Of a stretch of DNA of 64,000 nucleotides, positions 8,308 to 16,430 are shown one piece after another; position 1 is the stretch's first letter; each line of letters begins with the position of its first letter. The translations under genes and the position numbers were made by a program. The notes beneath the pieces were generated by a model. That model searched no databases. It saw only the letters and a list, made by a program, of their open reading frames with translations, and was not told the DNA's origin. Where the stretch lies: contig NZ_WBIS01000001.1 in assembly GCF_009749465.1 (NCBI RefSeq), forward strand, positions 1,054,001 through 1,118,000, in the 5' to 3' direction. This DNA comes from Agromyces terreus (lineage in GTDB: Bacteria; Actinomycetota; Actinomycetes; Actinomycetales; Microbacteriaceae).

Positions 8308-10821
8308 CTAGTCCACGCTCAGGGCGACGGATGCCGGTGCGCACCCGTCTGCCGTGACGGTGACGGTGATCTCGCCGGCGCCGGTGGGACGGATGATCGC
8401 GAGGGCCCGCCCGTCGAAGGTGCGGTGCTGCGGGGCGGTGAAGCCCTCCTCGGTGATCGGTGCGCCGCTGCCGAGCGCGAGCACGGCGGGGCCGTCGACC
8501 GTCACGGTGACGGTGCGGTCGCGGGTCGCGTGCACGGTGCCGGGCTCGTCGGTCAGTTCGATCGCGAGGTAGGCGAGGTCGGTGCCGTCGGCGCGCAGGT
8601 CTGTGCGGTCGGCGGTCACGCGCAGGCCGAGGGTCGCGGATGCCGCGGCGAGCGAGGTGCGGCCGATCTCGACGCCGTCGCGGGAGGCGACGGCGACGAG
8701 CTCGCCCGGCCGGTAGACCGTCTCGAAGTCGGCGCGGTACTTGCGCGACTCCCCCACCGTCGCGCGGCCGAGGGTCTCGCCGTCGAGCAGCAGCTCGACC
8801 TCGTCGGCGTCGGCGTAGACCTCGACGTGGATGGGTCGGCCCTCGAAGCCGGCCCATGACCAGCTGCCGATCGAGTCGGTCCAGGCCCAGGGCGTGGCCA
8901 CGGCGATGTCCTTGCCATGGTGTTCGGGTCGCTGCACGGCGATGTAGGGCTCGGTGCGCAGGCCGAACACGATCTCGCGGTAGTACGACGCGGGCCGGCG
9001 GAAGCCGGTGATGTCGAGGTCGCCGCACCAGGCGGTCAGGCCCGGGAAGCCGGTCGCGAACGACGCCTGTCCGCGGGCGCCGTCGTCGTCGTACTTGACG
9101 ACGCCGATGCCGGTCTCGCCGAGGTAGTCCCAGCCGGTCCAGGTGAAGTCGCCGAGCACGTGGCTGTTCGCCGTGACGAGCGCCCAGTTCTTGTCGATGT
9201 CGGTCGGCCAGGTCTCGGCGCCCACGATGATGCGGTTCGGGAACAGCTCTCGGTCGAGCTCGTAGCGGGCGTCGCCGTAGTTCATGCCGGCGATGTCGAG
9301 CACGGCGAACGACTCCTCGATGCGTTCGGTCGCCTGCGGCGAGGCCTGGATACGGCTCATCATCTGCCCGAACCCGGCCATCATGCCGTTCACGCCCGCG
9401 GGTCCGGCGTCGGCCGCCGCGGCCCGGTTCGCCTGCATCATCGGGATGATCGTGTCGAGCATCGAGACGAACCCGTTGATGCCGTTGGTGAGGTACCGGG
9501 TGTCGTCGAGCGAGCGGATCTTCTCGGCCAGCCTGCGCCCGATCATTGCGCCGAAGCGGTTGCCCGTCTCGGGGATCTCGTTGCCGATCGAGTACATGAT
9601 GACGCTCGGGTGGTTGAAGTCCTTGGCGACGAGCGCCTCGAGGTCGCGCTCCCACCACTGCGCGAAGTCCGACGCGGTGTCGAAGTCGCTCTTGCCGAAG
9701 GTCCACATGTCGAAGCTCTCGTCCATGACGAGCATGCCGAGACGGTCGCAGGCCGCGAGCAGCGCGCTGCTGGCGGGGTTGTGCGCGCTGCGGATCGCAT
9801 TGAACCCGGCATCCTTCAGCGCCTGCACCCGGCGCTCCTCGGCGCGGGCGATCGAGACGGCGCCGAGCGGGCCGTTGTCGGAGTGGATGCACGCGCCGCG
9901 CAGCTTCACCTCGCGCCCGTTGATGCGCAGTCCCTGCTGCGGATCGAGCTGCAGGGTGCGGATGCCGAAGCTCACCCGCTCCTCGTCGAGCACCGTCGCG
10001 CCCGCGGCATCCGCCCCGCCGATCTCGGCGAGCTGCAGGCGCAGCGCGTACAGCGACGGGTCCTCGACGCTCCAGAGCGCAGGGCTCGCGACCGGGAGGC
10101 GCAGCCGCGCGACCTGGCGCTCACCGGGCAGGAGGGTGACCGGCGTGCTGCCCGAGGCGACCTCGGCGATGTCCTCCTCGATGACGGCAGCGCTCAGGCG
10201 CACCGTCGTGGTGACCGGGCTGTCGTTCTCGACCGTGACGGCGATCTCGACGATCGCACGGTCCGCGTCGACATCCGGGGTCGTCACGCGAACGCCGTCG
10301 TGGGCGATGTGCAGCGGCGCCTTGGTGATCAGGTGCACGTCGCGGTGGATGCCGGCGCCGGCGTACCAGCGGCTGTCGAGGTGGGTGCGGCACTCGACGC
10401 GAACCTCGTTCTCGGCGCCGAACTCCACATAGGGGTCGATGCGCACGGCGAAGCGCGAGGTGCCGAAGGCGTGCTGCCCGGCGAGGGCGCCGTTCACGAA
10501 CACCATCGCGTCGCGGTACACGCCGTCGAACTCGAGCAGCATGCGGGAGCCGCGCGCCTCGGCCGGAACGGTGAAGCGCTTGCGGTACTCGAACGAGCCG
10601 CCGGCGAAGTACGCCGTGGTGTCGCCGCGGGGCGCGTCGGCCGAACGCTCGGTGCCGATGAGCGCGTCGTGCGGCAGCAGCACCTCGGTCCAGTCGGATG
10701 CGCCGGCGCCGCCGAGCTCTTGGAACGCGGTCACCTTCGTGCGGAAGCTCCAACCCGTGTTGAACGCCACCCGCGATGGGTCGACGCGATCCGGGGCGGT
10801 CACGGTCTCGGTGCTGGTCAT
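8308..10821 (-). CDS. GH2 beta-galactosidase-type glycoside hydrolase
   Basis: The 837-residue protein has GH2 architecture: a jelly-roll sugar-binding domain (residues about 18-170, with VLLPHDALIG and RWYAGAGIHRDVHL), an Ig-like domain, and a TIM barrel with acid/base Glu415 in SIGNEIPE and probable nucleophile Glu536 in VGAETWP. After that come a DUF4982-like module (GRPIHVEVYADADEVELLL) and a C-terminal Ig-like domain. This arrangement is typical of actinobacterial and Bacteroidetes beta-galactosidases of 800 or more residues. It has an insertion of about 60 Ala/Met-rich residues around 455-500. It is the first gene of the LacI-controlled operon. No secretion signal is seen. Confidence 0.88.
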   Translation of the reverse strand: MTSTETVTAPDRVDPSRVAFNTGWSFRTKVTAFQELGGAGASDWTEVLLPHDALIGTERSADAPRGDTTAYFAGGSFEYRKRFTVPAEARGSRMLLEFDGVYRDAMVFVNGALAGQHAFGTSRFAVRIDPYVEFGAENEVRVECRTHLDSRWYAGAGIHRDVHLITKAPLHIAHDGVRVTTPDVDADRAIVEIAVTVENDSPVTTTVRLSAAVIEEDIAEVASGSTPVTLLPGERQVARLRLPVASPALWSVEDPSLYALRLQLAEIGGADAAGATVLDEERVSFGIRTLQLDPQQGLRINGREVKLRGACIHSDNGPLGAVSIARAEERRVQALKDAGFNAIRSAHNPASSALLAACDRLGMLVMDESFDMWTFGKSDFDTASDFAQWWERDLEALVAKDFNHPSVIMYSIGNEIPETGNRFGAMIGRRLAEKIRSLDDTRYLTNGINGFVSMLDTIIPMMQANRAAAADAGPAGVNGMMAGFGQMMSRIQASPQATERIEESFAVLDIAGMNYGDARYELDRELFPNRIIVGAETWPTDIDKNWALVTANSHVLGDFTWTGWDYLGETGIGVVKYDDDGARGQASFATGFPGLTAWCGDLDITGFRRPASYYREIVFGLRTEPYIAVQRPEHHGKDIAVATPWAWTDSIGSWSWAGFEGRPIHVEVYADADEVELLLDGETLGRATVGESRKYRADFETVYRPGELVAVASRDGVEIGRTSLAAASATLGLRVTADRTDLRADGTDLAYLAIELTDEPGTVHATRDRTVTVTVDGPAVLALGSGAPITEEGFTAPQHRTFDGRALAIIRPTGAGEITVTVTADGCAPASVALSVD

Positions 10822-10877
10822 CGAGGGGCTCCAACTTCATCGGCGGGTGATGCGGCGACCGGATCCGACCGATCAGG

Positions 10878-10980
10878 TATCGCGCGTTACGTCAGGAGTA
10901 AAGCACACCTAGTAACGCGCGTCAACACCATGTCGACACTCGGATGCCGGTTCGCCGGCGTTCCTCGGTTACGCGCGTCA
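10878..10980. promoter_or_regulatory. three LacI-type operator candidates in the divergent promoter
   Basis: Three 12-bp sites of form T-N-ACGCGCGT-N-A lie between the GH2 and lacI-family starts: tatcgcgcgtta (10878-10889, one mismatch), taacgcgcgtca (10913-10924) and ttacgcgcgtca (10969-10980). Each is centred on CG, as expected for LacI-family dimers. The last two share the longer context acgcgcgtcaac. They sit 111 to 21 nt upstream of the regulator start. Confidence 0.7.
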
Positions 10981-11000
10981 ACCGCGATAGGCTTCTCCGC

Positions 11001-11960
11001 ATGATCACCACCAGCGAAGACGTCGCCAGGCACGCCGGCGTCTCGCGCGCTACGGTCAGCCAGATCCTGAACGGCCGCGGCCAGCGGTTCGCCGAGGCCA
11101 CCCGCGACCGCGTGAACCGGGCCGCGCGCGAACTCGGCTACGAACCGTCATCCGCGGGCCGCACCCTCGCGCGCGGATCGAGCGACTTCGTCATCGCGCT
11201 GATCCCCCACACCACGTTCGGCGCCACACTGCAGGACTTCTTCAGCCGCATGACCGACGAACTCGCAGCACACGGCCTCACGCTCGTGCTGCGACTTTCG
11301 ACGCCGTCGACCGCCTCGCTCGGGCGCGTCATCGCGAGCATGAAGCCCGCCGCGGTGTTCTCGCTCACCCGTTTCACCGACGAGGAGCGCGCACTCATCG
11401 GCGACCGGGGGGTGACCGGCCTCGACCCGAGCGCGACGAACTTCTTCGACTACAACCACGCCATCGGGCTCCTGCAGGGGCGCACGCTCATCGCCCACGG
11501 CCACCGGCGACTCGCGTTCGCCCACCTGGCCGACGCCCGTCAAGACCCATTCGGCGCCGACCGCGAAGACGGGCTCCGCGAGGCGTGCCGCGAAGCCGGG
11601 CTGCCCGATCCTGGGTCGGTCGGGCTCGACGTGACCCCCGACGACGCCGAACGCGCCCTCGACGAACTCGGCGGCACCGGCTTCGCCGTGGCCTGCTACA
11701 ACGACGACGTCGCCACCGCGCTGCTCTCAGCGGCAACTCGTCGCGGCTGGCAGGTTCCAGAAGACCTCGCCCTCATCGGCATGGACCACACCACGCTCGG
11801 CCGGCTCACGCTGCCGCCGCTCACGACCATCGACTACGACCTCGAGATCGCCGCCGAGGCCGCGATCCACGGCATCCTCACAATCACCGGCCACGCCGAC
11901 ACGGCCGAGCGTCCTGAACGGCACGCGAGGCTGCGCGTCATCGCCGGCGGGTCGATCTGA
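11001..11960 (+). CDS. LacI family transcriptional regulator (locus 1)
   Basis: The 319-residue protein starts at ATG 11001. The helix-turn-helix occupies residues 3-25 (SEDVARHAGVSRATVSQILNG), followed by the LacI hinge (AARELGYEPSSAGRTLARG) and a periplasmic-binding-type effector domain ending in DLALIGMDHTTLGRLTLPPLT, the usual LacI C-terminal signature. It is transcribed divergently from the GH2-led operon and has three operator-like palindromes in the shared promoter, so it is almost certainly the local repressor. An upstream open frame to 10944 is unlikely because it would run through the operator sites. The effector sugar is unknown. Confidence 0.93.
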   Translation: MITTSEDVARHAGVSRATVSQILNGRGQRFAEATRDRVNRAARELGYEPSSAGRTLARGSSDFVIALIPHTTFGATLQDFFSRMTDELAAHGLTLVLRLSTPSTASLGRVIASMKPAAVFSLTRFTDEERALIGDRGVTGLDPSATNFFDYNHAIGLLQGRTLIAHGHRRLAFAHLADARQDPFGADREDGLREACREAGLPDPGSVGLDVTPDDAERALDELGGTGFAVACYNDDVATALLSAATRRGWQVPEDLALIGMDHTTLGRLTLPPLTTIDYDLEIAAEAAIHGILTITGHADTAERPERHARLRVIAGGSI

Positions 11961-12078
11961 GTCTCGCTTCATCCGAAGCGCGTGACGTTGGATAGACGTC
12001 GACGGATGAATCCCGGCCCTCGGTCGCACCGACGAACTGATGGCTTTGTGCCACCTCACGCTGTTCGTGCCGTTCGGG

Positions 12079-12705
12079 CTACTCGATAACGATGATCGGA
12101 ACGAACTCCGCCAACGGGATCGGGTCCCGGTTCTGATCGAACACACGGAGCACATCGACGTACGTGCGCTTGTCAATGCTCCAGTCATAGACGGCCGGCG
12201 GCGAATCCGAACCCTGCGCGGCGAGATAGATGAGGTCACCGATCAAGCGCGTCGCTCGCCCATTTCCATCGACGAACGGATGGATACGGACGAGTTCGGC
12301 ATGCACGGCGATGCCGAACTGACGAGCATCCCAATCACTCGTGTTCGCCCATCTGTACGCGAGATTGTCCAACGTCGCGTCCAAGTCGACCTGCATCTGT
12401 GCCGGATCGACGCCGATACTGAGCAGCCGAACATGCGGTCGACCCGCCCATGTCCAGACCGCACCGTACAACCGAGCATGCAGGTCGAACACGAATCCCG
12501 GCGTCAACAGATCGTCGACGCCCAGTTCGCCGCGCAGTACCGCGTTGATGAGGTCCAGAGCGACAGCCTGCTCGATTGCTTGCTCGAGCTCGAATATCGC
12601 GGCCCTCAGGGGTGGATCTCCGACCACCGCTCGAGCCTCAGCGGTGAGCGCGTCCGCTTCGTCCGGATCAAGCGGCGTCTCGCCGTATCCAGGATCGAAC
12701 GTCAC
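12079..12705 (-). CDS. Fic family toxin, copy 1
   Basis: The 208-residue Fic protein has a complete active-site motif HPFVDGNGR (residues 142-150) followed by ATR; His142 is the catalytic base. The LYGAVWTWAG and IGVDPAQ blocks and the PLDPDEAD start resemble the group annotated mobile mystery protein B. Fic enzymes usually transfer AMP to target proteins. The GTG start at 12705 overlaps the stop of the small upstream antitoxin as GTGA, the class I toxin/antitoxin arrangement. A second copy at 37076-37702 differs at only about 11 of 208 residues. Base composition here is lower in GC than in the sugar operons. Confidence 0.92.
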   Translation of the reverse strand: MTFDPGYGETPLDPDEADALTAEARAVVGDPPLRAAIFELEQAIEQAVALDLINAVLRGELGVDDLLTPGFVFDLHARLYGAVWTWAGRPHVRLLSIGVDPAQMQVDLDATLDNLAYRWANTSDWDARQFGIAVHAELVRIHPFVDGNGRATRLIGDLIYLAAQGSDSPPAVYDWSIDKRTYVDVLRVFDQNRDPIPLAEFVPIIVIE

Positions 12706-12875
12706 TTGCTCGAGCGAATCGCGCGCGCCTTCGCGGCCTCGACGAAACGACGAGCCTCTGCCGACGCCACGTACCCATTCGGCACTACCCGGTTCTCCAG
12801 CTTCGCCGATGCCTCAGTCGAACGAATGACCGCACGCCGCAGTGCAACCGGCGATACCTTCCGAATTACAGCCAT
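12702..12875 (-). CDS. class I Fic antitoxin-like protein, copy 1
   Basis: The 57-residue protein starts at ATG 12875, with GGGAGGT 6 nt upstream; longer in-frame starts lack this site. It contains SAKLEN at residues 23-28, an exact match to the inhibitory helix consensus [S/T]xxxE[G/N], with Glu27 in the role of the residue that blocks the ATP gamma-phosphate in Fic enzymes. It is immediately upstream of fic with a 4-nt overlap. The small VbhA-like antitoxins have this size and position. Family assignment rests on motif and context; the antitoxin role is inferred. Confidence 0.8.
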   Translation of the reverse strand: MAVIRKVSPVALRRAVIRSTEASAKLENRVVPNGYVASAEARRFVEAAKARAIRSSK

Positions 12876-12968
12876 GTCACACCTCCCAAGATCGTTCCCC
12901 AATTGCACGAGGGAATACTGGCCTTCGGCCAAGGGTGGACGGCCTGATTGCAGCATACCTGCAGGCTG

Positions 12969-13538
12969 CTATGGGACCACTTCAGTAAGCCGATGGTCAG
13001 TCCAGTTGAGGAAGCGCTGGTCGCCAGTCATGAGCAGCGGCTTCCCTCGGGGCATCGGGTGCCGCGGATCGCTGCTGGCCGTCAGCCCGTCGAACGTGAA
13101 CAGTCCGACGCCGAGGCGTTCGAGCAGGTCCAACACATCCTTCTTTGCTCGACGCAGCGTCCTGTGCCTTAGCTGCCCCCAGGCGCCGAGCACCTCGCTC
13201 ACTCGGTACTGCCTGAGGACACGCTCAATCGCTGCACAATTCGCCGCCGACAGCTCAGCGTCGTAAGCAGTGAGATGTGCCGAATTGGTCGCCCGCTCGG
13301 GATAGAGATTCAGCATCACCCAGCCCGGATGCCCGTTGTCGATGCTGGCCTGAATGAGCCGGTTCACCGTCTTGTCGGCCTCTGAGCTCATCGCGTACGA
13401 GGGGTTCATGCATATGGCGATCAGCGGCGGATCGCCAGCCGAGGCGCGCGCCGTATTGCCGAGCGCGAAACGATGGGACTGGACCTCAAGAGTGGGGCTC
13501 CAGAAGTCGGGCTCGTGCCCCTTCGGGTACTCGATCAC
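12969..13538 (-). CDS. DUF1643 domain-containing protein
   Basis: The 189-residue soluble protein starts at GTG 13538, with GGAGGT 9 nt upstream. It shows the DUF1643 pattern: IAICMNPSYAMSSEADKTVNRLI near residues 40-62, then GWVMLNLYPERAT near 72-84, and a later VLGAWGQLR block. The biochemical role of DUF1643 is not established; members are common in phage, plasmid and island DNA. It sits in the low-GC accessory stretch between the Fic module and IS remnants, transcribed in the same direction as fic. No membrane segments. Confidence 0.75.
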   Translation of the reverse strand: MIEYPKGHEPDFWSPTLEVQSHRFALGNTARASAGDPPLIAICMNPSYAMSSEADKTVNRLIQASIDNGHPGWVMLNLYPERATNSAHLTAYDAELSAANCAAIERVLRQYRVSEVLGAWGQLRHRTLRRAKKDVLDLLERLGVGLFTFDGLTASSDPRHPMPRGKPLLMTGDQRFLNWTDHRLTEVVP

Positions 13539-13650
13539 GTGCTGACGACCTCCACCTCGGCTCCGCTATCGGCGCGCTCGCGAACGCTTTCCGAAAGACT
13601 GCCAGATTCCGACGTAAGTTCGCCGTTCGAGCGTCTTAGCTCTGCGCCCG

Positions 13651-13863
13651 TTGATCGAACTGCTCAACCGAAAGAAGTGGGCCACCGGCGTCGAACTCGC
13701 GAACGCGATCTTCGAGTACATCGAGATTTTCTACAACCGCCGCCGACGCCACTCGGCAGTCGGCTACCTCACCCCGATCGAATACGAACTATGCTCGGGC
13801 CTACCATCCATCCCACGCCTGATCGCCACACGCTGAACGGTAACCAAACTGTGGGGCAGGTCA
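13651..13863 (+). pseudogene. IS3-family transposase (OrfB) 3' fragment with its right end
   Basis: The frame encodes LLNRKKW, IFEYIEIFYNRRRRHSA and GYLTPIEYE, the C-terminal end of IS3-type integrase-core transposases. The DDE core upstream is missing. After the stop, the sequence ends with ctgtggggcaggtca (13849-13863), the typical IS3 terminal repeat. It is therefore a 5'-truncated, inactive remnant. Confidence 0.85.
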
Positions 13864-13892
13864 AAGAGTCACCAAGACCTTCAGCAGTCCCC

Positions 13893-14163
13893 TTGAGCTC
13901 GGCCTGCGCGTCCGTCGTGAGCCCAGGCCGCACGCCCGCGTTGACCTGCTGCCGGCGCATCCAGGTCCGCACCGTCTCAGGCGAACCGATGCCGAGCATC
14001 CCGGCGACCGCTGTCATCGCCTGATACTCGCTCGGATAATCCGGCCGCACCTCGACGACCATCCGGACAGCGCGCTCACGAACTTCGCGCGGGTACTTAC
14101 TGGGACGTGCCATGAAGACGATCCTTCCAAGGAAGTCAGTCTCCAGAAACGCCGGGGGACTCA
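13893..14163 (-). pseudogene. IS3-family OrfA fragment
   Basis: From ATG 14113 the frame reads ARPSKYPREVRERAVRM, a helix-turn-helix region with AVAGMLGIGSPETVRTWMRR, then AELK, where IS3 OrfA normally continues into a leucine-zipper region. Here homology breaks at about 13893 and the frame runs into unrelated sequence. An IS-end-like TGAGTCCCCCGGCG lies at 14150-14163. It is a second decayed IS3 piece, in the opposite orientation to the 13.7 kb fragment. Confidence 0.8.
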
Positions 14164-14197
14164 ATCACCCGGACGGGGACACCCACGAAGCGGCGCA

Positions 14198-14539
14198 TCA
14201 GGCACCGTCCTTGACGTAGAGATTGTCAACGTTCACGTAGTAGACCCGTCGCGACAGGTCACTTGGGCTGTTGAACTGATATTGGCCGAGATCCTCGACC
14301 AGCGATTCAGCCAGAGGCCTCGCGACGAATTCGGGCTCAGCTGGCCATTGCCCCGCCCAGACTTGGATCCGGCCCTGGCGGACGAGCGCTCCAATCGCGG
14401 CGGCCACCTCGCTGACGAGCAAAGGTGACTTAGAGAGCCCACGCATCCCGACCGTCTGGACGATTTCGGGCAGTGGGATTAGGTCCTCCATACCCTCGTC
14501 GAGGATGCATTGCTCCAGGGGAGCAGCTGGCGCGTTCAC
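14198..14539 (-). CDS. hypothetical protein
   Basis: The 113-residue protein starts at GTG 14539. I do not recognise the family. It has an N-terminal acidic helix region (EEGMED-like LDEGMEDLIPLPEIV), a middle part compatible with a winged helix (LLVSEVAAAIGALVRQGRI) and an aromatic tail (QYQFNSPSDLSRRVYYVNVDNLYV). It is soluble, with no membrane segments. It lies between an IS3 remnant and a tRNA-derived repeat and has lower GC than its surroundings, so it is probably island cargo. A role as an immunity or accessory protein is possible but unsupported. Confidence 0.45.
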   Translation of the reverse strand: MNAPAAPLEQCILDEGMEDLIPLPEIVQTVGMRGLSKSPLLVSEVAAAIGALVRQGRIQVWAGQWPAEPEFVARPLAESLVEDLGQYQFNSPSDLSRRVYYVNVDNLYVKDGA

Positions 14540-14880
14540 GGCATTCCCAACGGATGATCAAGTCGAAATACGGTAGGGCGGACGGGACTTGAACCCGTGA
14601 CCGATGGGAGCCGACTGCGCTTTCAGGGCTTCCCGGACCGCTGGCCATACCTCGACTGATCTGGGGCTGATCAGGATCTTCTCGTGCATCGTTCTCGAAC
14701 TCCTCCAGACTACCCGGCTTCGTCTGGGCCCGTCTGGGCGCGTCTCCGATCGAAATGTGGTGAATATGCGGTCGCCGGTGCTGGGCGAGTTCGATCACCG
14801 CATCGGTCACTGAACCAGCTCGACTATCGCTCTTTTTCAACCCGGGACGGAAGTCGATGGGGCCTCTCACGAGCGTTACG
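14540..14880. other. non-coding stretch around the first tRNA-derived repeat
   Basis: No convincing gene is present; minus-strand frames here have no recognisable content. It holds the tRNA 3'-end copy at 14572-14607, with TGATCA at 14555-14560, 12 nt before the shared GTAGGG. The remaining 270 bases up to the oxidoreductase stop show no clear terminator hairpin. Confidence 0.5.
14572..14607 (-). repeat. tRNA-Met/Ile 3'-end copy (att-like repeat 1)
   Basis: These 36 bases are identical to the 3' part of the complete CAT-anticodon tRNA at 41177-41253 (T arm, acceptor 3' strand, first C of CCA) and then diverge. The orientation matches the tRNA. This is what integrases leave when they target a tRNA 3' end, so it is a candidate attachment-site scar. 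Confidence 0.8.
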
Positions 14881-15891
14881 TCAGCGCCGCGACGATGAGC
14901 CGCCGATCGCGTCGGCATGTTCCGAAGCGAGGACACGCTCGCGGATCACGTCGAGCGTTCGCGCCACAGCGAGGGTCGCCGCACGGTCGTGTCGGGCGAC
15001 CTGCCGGTCCCCGGCCGCGAGAGCCTCGGCGACCGCACGCAGCATCGGCCGGAATCCCGAGCCTTCCCGGGGATGCACGACCAGCTCGGGCGAGCGCATG
15101 ATCGCCTCGACCGAGCCTGCGTGGACTCGCGCGGCGGTGCCGGCCCAGAACATCGGCTCGATCGTGATCCACCCGAGCGTGCCGCTGATCGTCGCTGACT
15201 GATCGAGGAAGCCGATCGCCGAGCACGCCACGTCCGCCCGCGCCCCGCCCGTGAAGGTGAGCGTGGCGCGAGCCTCGAGGTCGGTTCCGTCTGCGACGAC
15301 TCCGGAGGCGTCGACCGCGATCGGCTCGCCGAGCACCCACTGCGCGAGTGTCACGCCGTAGATCCCTCGGTCGAGCACGGCGCTGTCGCCGCGCTCGGCA
15401 GCCCAGGCGCGCCCGGTCGGCGGCGTCGGCATGCCGAACGTCGCCGAGATGTTGCGAGGCTCCCCCGTGAGGCCCGCCCGCACGCGCTCGACCAGGCCGA
15501 CGTGCAACGGGTTGAACTTCATCCACATCGCTTCCATCGCGAACACGCCTGCGGCGTCGGCGGCGTCGAAGATCTGTGCGATCTCGGCGGCGTTGGAGGC
15601 CATCGGCTTCTCGATGAGCACGTGCTTGCCGGCGGCGATCGCCTCGAGCGCAATCAGCGCGTGGGTGGCGATCGGCGTCGCGATGTAGACGGCGTCGACG
15701 TCGTCGCGCCGCAATACCTCGGTCAGACCCGTCGTGCCGGCGGCGATTCCGTGCCGCTCGGCGAACGCCGCGGTGCGTGCCTCGTCACGGCCCCAGACGG
15801 CGACCACGCTGCCGTCGCCGAACACCGCCTGCAGGTCGGGCACGAACTGGTGCGAGATCATGCCGGTTCCGAGTACGGCCCATCGCGTCAT
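14881..15891 (-). CDS. Gfo/Idh/MocA-family oxidoreductase (locus 2)
   Basis: The 336-residue protein has Rossmann motif AVLGTGMISHQFVPDLQ, then HVLIEKPMASN with Lys at about 96, and MEAMWMKFNPLHV. The same block structure is seen in the locus 1 protein at 4536-5516, of which it is a clear paralogue. It is the last gene of the glucuronate operon and overlaps the gluconokinase gene by ATGA. NAD(P)-dependent oxidation or reduction of a sugar, sugar acid or lactone is expected from the family; it may handle a uronate-derived intermediate or the sugar released with the glucuronide. Specificity cannot be read from the sequence. Confidence 0.85.
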   Translation of the reverse strand: MTRWAVLGTGMISHQFVPDLQAVFGDGSVVAVWGRDEARTAAFAERHGIAAGTTGLTEVLRRDDVDAVYIATPIATHALIALEAIAAGKHVLIEKPMASNAAEIAQIFDAADAAGVFAMEAMWMKFNPLHVGLVERVRAGLTGEPRNISATFGMPTPPTGRAWAAERGDSAVLDRGIYGVTLAQWVLGEPIAVDASGVVADGTDLEARATLTFTGGARADVACSAIGFLDQSATISGTLGWITIEPMFWAGTAARVHAGSVEAIMRSPELVVHPREGSGFRPMLRAVAEALAAGDRQVARHDRAATLAVARTLDVIRERVLASEHADAIGGSSSRR

Positions 15892-16430
15892 GCGTTCCTC
15901 CTGAGAAAGTCGAGCGCACGGTCGGCGGCGTCACCGAGCGCGAGTTCGAGATCCACCACGAATCCGTGCTCGTCGTCGGCGAGAGGCTCCAGCGTGGCGA
16001 TCTGCGAGGCGAGCATCGTCGCGGGCATGAAGTGGCCGGTGCGCTGCCCGATGCGTTCGGCGAGCTGGGTTTCGGAGCCGTGCACGTGCACGAACGCGAG
16101 CCCCGTCTCGCTGACGCGGGTGAGGAACTCACGGTACGAGCGCTTCAGCGCAGAGCACGAGACCACGACCGGATGCCGGTCGGCGTGCTCGTCGCGCGCG
16201 CGGGCGGCGACGCGGGCAAGCCAGGGCCACCGGTCTTCGTCGGTGAGCGGGATGCCGGCGGCCATCTGCGCCTTCGCCTCCGCGGAGTGCAGATCGTCAG
16301 CCTCGACGAACACCGCGCCAAGCCGTTCGGCAAGCGCGATCGCGAGGGTCGACTTACCGGCTCCTGCCACGCCCATCACGACCACTGCGGGCGGCGAGTC
16401 GGTGCCGACCGCGGCATCCATGGATCTCAC
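15888..16430 (-). CDS. gntK: gluconokinase (GntK/IdnK type)
   Basis: The 180-residue P-loop kinase has Walker [10 protein letters not shown] at about residues 20-28, then [22 protein letters not shown], the characteristic gluconokinase substrate loop, [12 protein letters not shown] in the middle, and [19 protein letters not shown] near 130-148. It phosphorylates D-gluconate to 6-phosphogluconate. The GTG start at 16430 overlaps the mannonate dehydratase stop as GTGA; an internal ATG at 16421 is the alternative. Its presence at the end of a uronate operon, where a 2-keto-3-deoxygluconate kinase might be expected, is notable. Confidence 0.9.
   Translation of the reverse strand: MRSMDAAVGTDSPPAVVVMGVAGAGKSTLAIALAERLGAVFVEADDLHSAEAKAQMAAGIPLTDEDRWPWLARVAARARDEHADRHPVVVSCSALKRSYREFLTRVSETGLAFVHVHGSETQLAERIGQRTGHFMPATMLASQIATLEPLADDEHGFVVDLELALGDAADRALDFLRRNA

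Noticed and set aside
14871..14882. gcgttacgtcag shared with the LacI operator region (10884-10895)
   Set aside because: The 12-base match lies at the end of the oxidoreductase gene, away from a promoter; likely chance at this length and composition.
14430..14936. 168-residue minus-strand frame across att-like repeat 1
   Set aside because: Covers a tRNA fragment and ends of two genes; no family resemblance.
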